Shown in pieces: positions 14,352 through 15,175 of a stretch of 15,175 nt of DNA. Under the pieces are notes generated by a model. That model did not search any database. It worked only from the letters and a program-made list of their open reading frames with translations, and was not told the DNA's origin. The number at the start of each line of letters is the position of its first letter. The stretch's first letter is position 1. Made by a program: the position numbers and the translations under genes. The DNA is taken from contig NBMG01000024.1 of assembly GCA_002084865.1 (NCBI GenBank), positions 1-15,175 of the forward strand, in the 5' to 3' direction. This stretch comes from Candidatus Atribacteria bacterium 4572_76 (GTDB lineage: Bacteria > Atribacterota > Phoenicimicrobiia > Phoenicimicrobiales > Phoenicimicrobiaceae).

Positions 14352-15175
14352 ATGAAAATTAAAAAATATGATACTTTTATTATGGGTCATATCTCTATCG
14401 ATGAAAATATTTATCAGGGAGAAACTGTAAAGGAAATTGGAGGAGCAGTGGTCTATTCGTCCTGTGCCTCTTGTGCTGTTGGTCACAAAACCGGCATTTT
14501 AACTAAATTATCCTTCCAAGACAAAGATTGCCTGGAAGTATTTACCATCCCCGAAGAAGATATTTTCGCATTAAGTTCCCAAAACACCACTTCCATAAGA
14601 AATATTTATCATAGTGAAGATAGAGAACGAAGAACCTGTACTGCGCTATCGGTTGCTGACCCTTTCACCATTAAAGATATCCCCGATAATATTAATTCTC
14701 AAATCTATCATTTTGCCGGCCTTATTTATGGAGAGTTTGATAGTAAAATGATAAAGTTTCTGCATAGCAAAGGGAAAATTGCCCTGGATGTTCAAGGATT
14801 TTTAAGGAATGTAGGAGAAAATAAAGAAATGGTCTTTAAAGATTGGGAGGAAAAGAAGGAATATCTCCCTTATATTGATTATTTAAAAACTGATGCTGCT
14901 GAAGCTGAAATTATAACCGGAACAAAAGATAAGAAAATAGCAGCAGAAATACTCTTCAAGTGGGGAGCAAAGGAGATTATGATTACTCACAATAAAGAAG
15001 TATTAATCTATAACGGTAAAAAATATTATGTCTTTCCTTTAAAACCGAGAAATCTTTCGGGTAGAACCGGTCGGGGCGATACCTGTTTTAGTGCTTATAT
15101 CACCGAAAGGTTAAACAAAGGAATAAATGAAGCTCTCCTCTTTGCTGCTGCTTTAGTTTCATTAAAGATGGAAAG
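14352..15175 (+). CDS. PfkB-family carbohydrate kinase, cut by the window edge
   Basis: The first 274 residues of a ribokinase/PfkB-fold sugar kinase, which would phosphorylate a sugar or nucleoside with ATP in the cytoplasm. Visible are the N-terminal strand FIMGHISIDEN, the substrate-site motif IGGAVVYSSCAS (29-40), KTDAAEAEIITG (179-190) and the signature GRTGRGDTCFSAY (237-249) with catalytic base Asp243. The signature has GRGD where most members have GAGD, a known minor variant. The frame is open from ATG 14352 to the edge without interruption; about 25-30 residues are probably missing. AGAGG (14341-14345) is 6 bases before the ATG. A 7-codon frame from 14332 overlaps the start in ATGA, but the transcription start would fall at its ATG, so I do not call it. 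Substrate not recognisable. Confidence 0.9.
   Translation, partial: MKIKKYDTFIMGHISIDENIYQGETVKEIGGAVVYSSCASCAVGHKTGILTKLSFQDKDCLEVFTIPEEDIFALSSQNTTSIRNIYHSEDRERRTCTALSVADPFTIKDIPDNINSQIYHFAGLIYGEFDSKMIKFLHSKGKIALDVQGFLRNVGENKEMVFKDWEEKKEYLPYIDYLKTDAAEAEIITGTKDKKIAAEILFKWGAKEIMITHNKEVLIYNGKKYYVFPLKPRNLSGRTGRGDTCFSAYITERLNKGINEALLFAAALVSLKME

Noticed and set aside
14332..14355. Seven-codon leader frame (MRKRGKR) overlapping the PfkB start in ATGA
   Set aside because: Predicted transcription start falls at or near its ATG, and its apparent ribosome-binding site overlaps the -10 region, so it is probably not translated.

Overview
The window is AT-rich, Gram-negative-like bacterial DNA devoted to carbohydrate uptake and breakdown. 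All genes lie on the + strand. The one intact solute-binding protein has a plain signal peptidase I type leader and no lipobox cysteine, which favours a diderm. The style (AT-rich, MalK/MalF/MalG importers, GH65 phosphorylase, PfkB kinase) recalls Atribacterota- or Thermotogota-like anaerobes, but the sequence alone does not fix the phylum.

Layout. (1) 1-420: decayed fragment of a DDE (rve-type) transposase. (2) 519-5127: complete importer of sugar ABC type, in the order ATPase, binding protein, MalF-type permease, MalG-type permease, followed by a TIM-barrel sugar isomerase/epimerase-like gene (5287-6384) with its own strong promoter. (3) 6385-8686: a LacI-family regulator with two identical 16-bp operator copies in front of it, and a second binding-protein gene; both are damaged. 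(4) 8805-11314: two intact permeases with unusual insertions. (5) 11341-13986: a GH65 glycoside phosphorylase with a shortened C-terminus, then a broken beta-phosphoglucomutase. (6) 13987-14351: a 365-base gene-free stretch with palindromic repeats and a promoter. (7) 14352-15175: a PfkB-family kinase cut by the window edge.

How it would work when intact: the second cluster is a classic disaccharide operon. A binding protein and two permeases import an alpha-glucobiose, probably powered by the shared ATPase at 519-1604 because no second ATPase is present. GH65 splits the sugar with phosphate into glucose and beta-glucose-1-phosphate, and beta-phosphoglucomutase turns that into glucose-6-phosphate. 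LacI would repress through the paired operators. In this copy the pathway cannot work as encoded: lacI has lost an internal piece and its frame, the binding protein has lost its signal peptide and C-terminus, and the mutase has lost both catalytic aspartates and most of its cap. The two permeases are open and the first cluster looks intact.

Most notable observations: at least five separate internal deletions confined to one operon; a MalG-type permease with a roughly 185-residue extracytoplasmic domain and a partner MalF-type permease with an extra two-helix insertion; a family of GTAAGGG-headed palindromes with compensatory stem changes; and strong hairpins 11-12 bases after both binding-protein stop codons. 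I see no tRNA, rRNA, CRISPR array or defence system.
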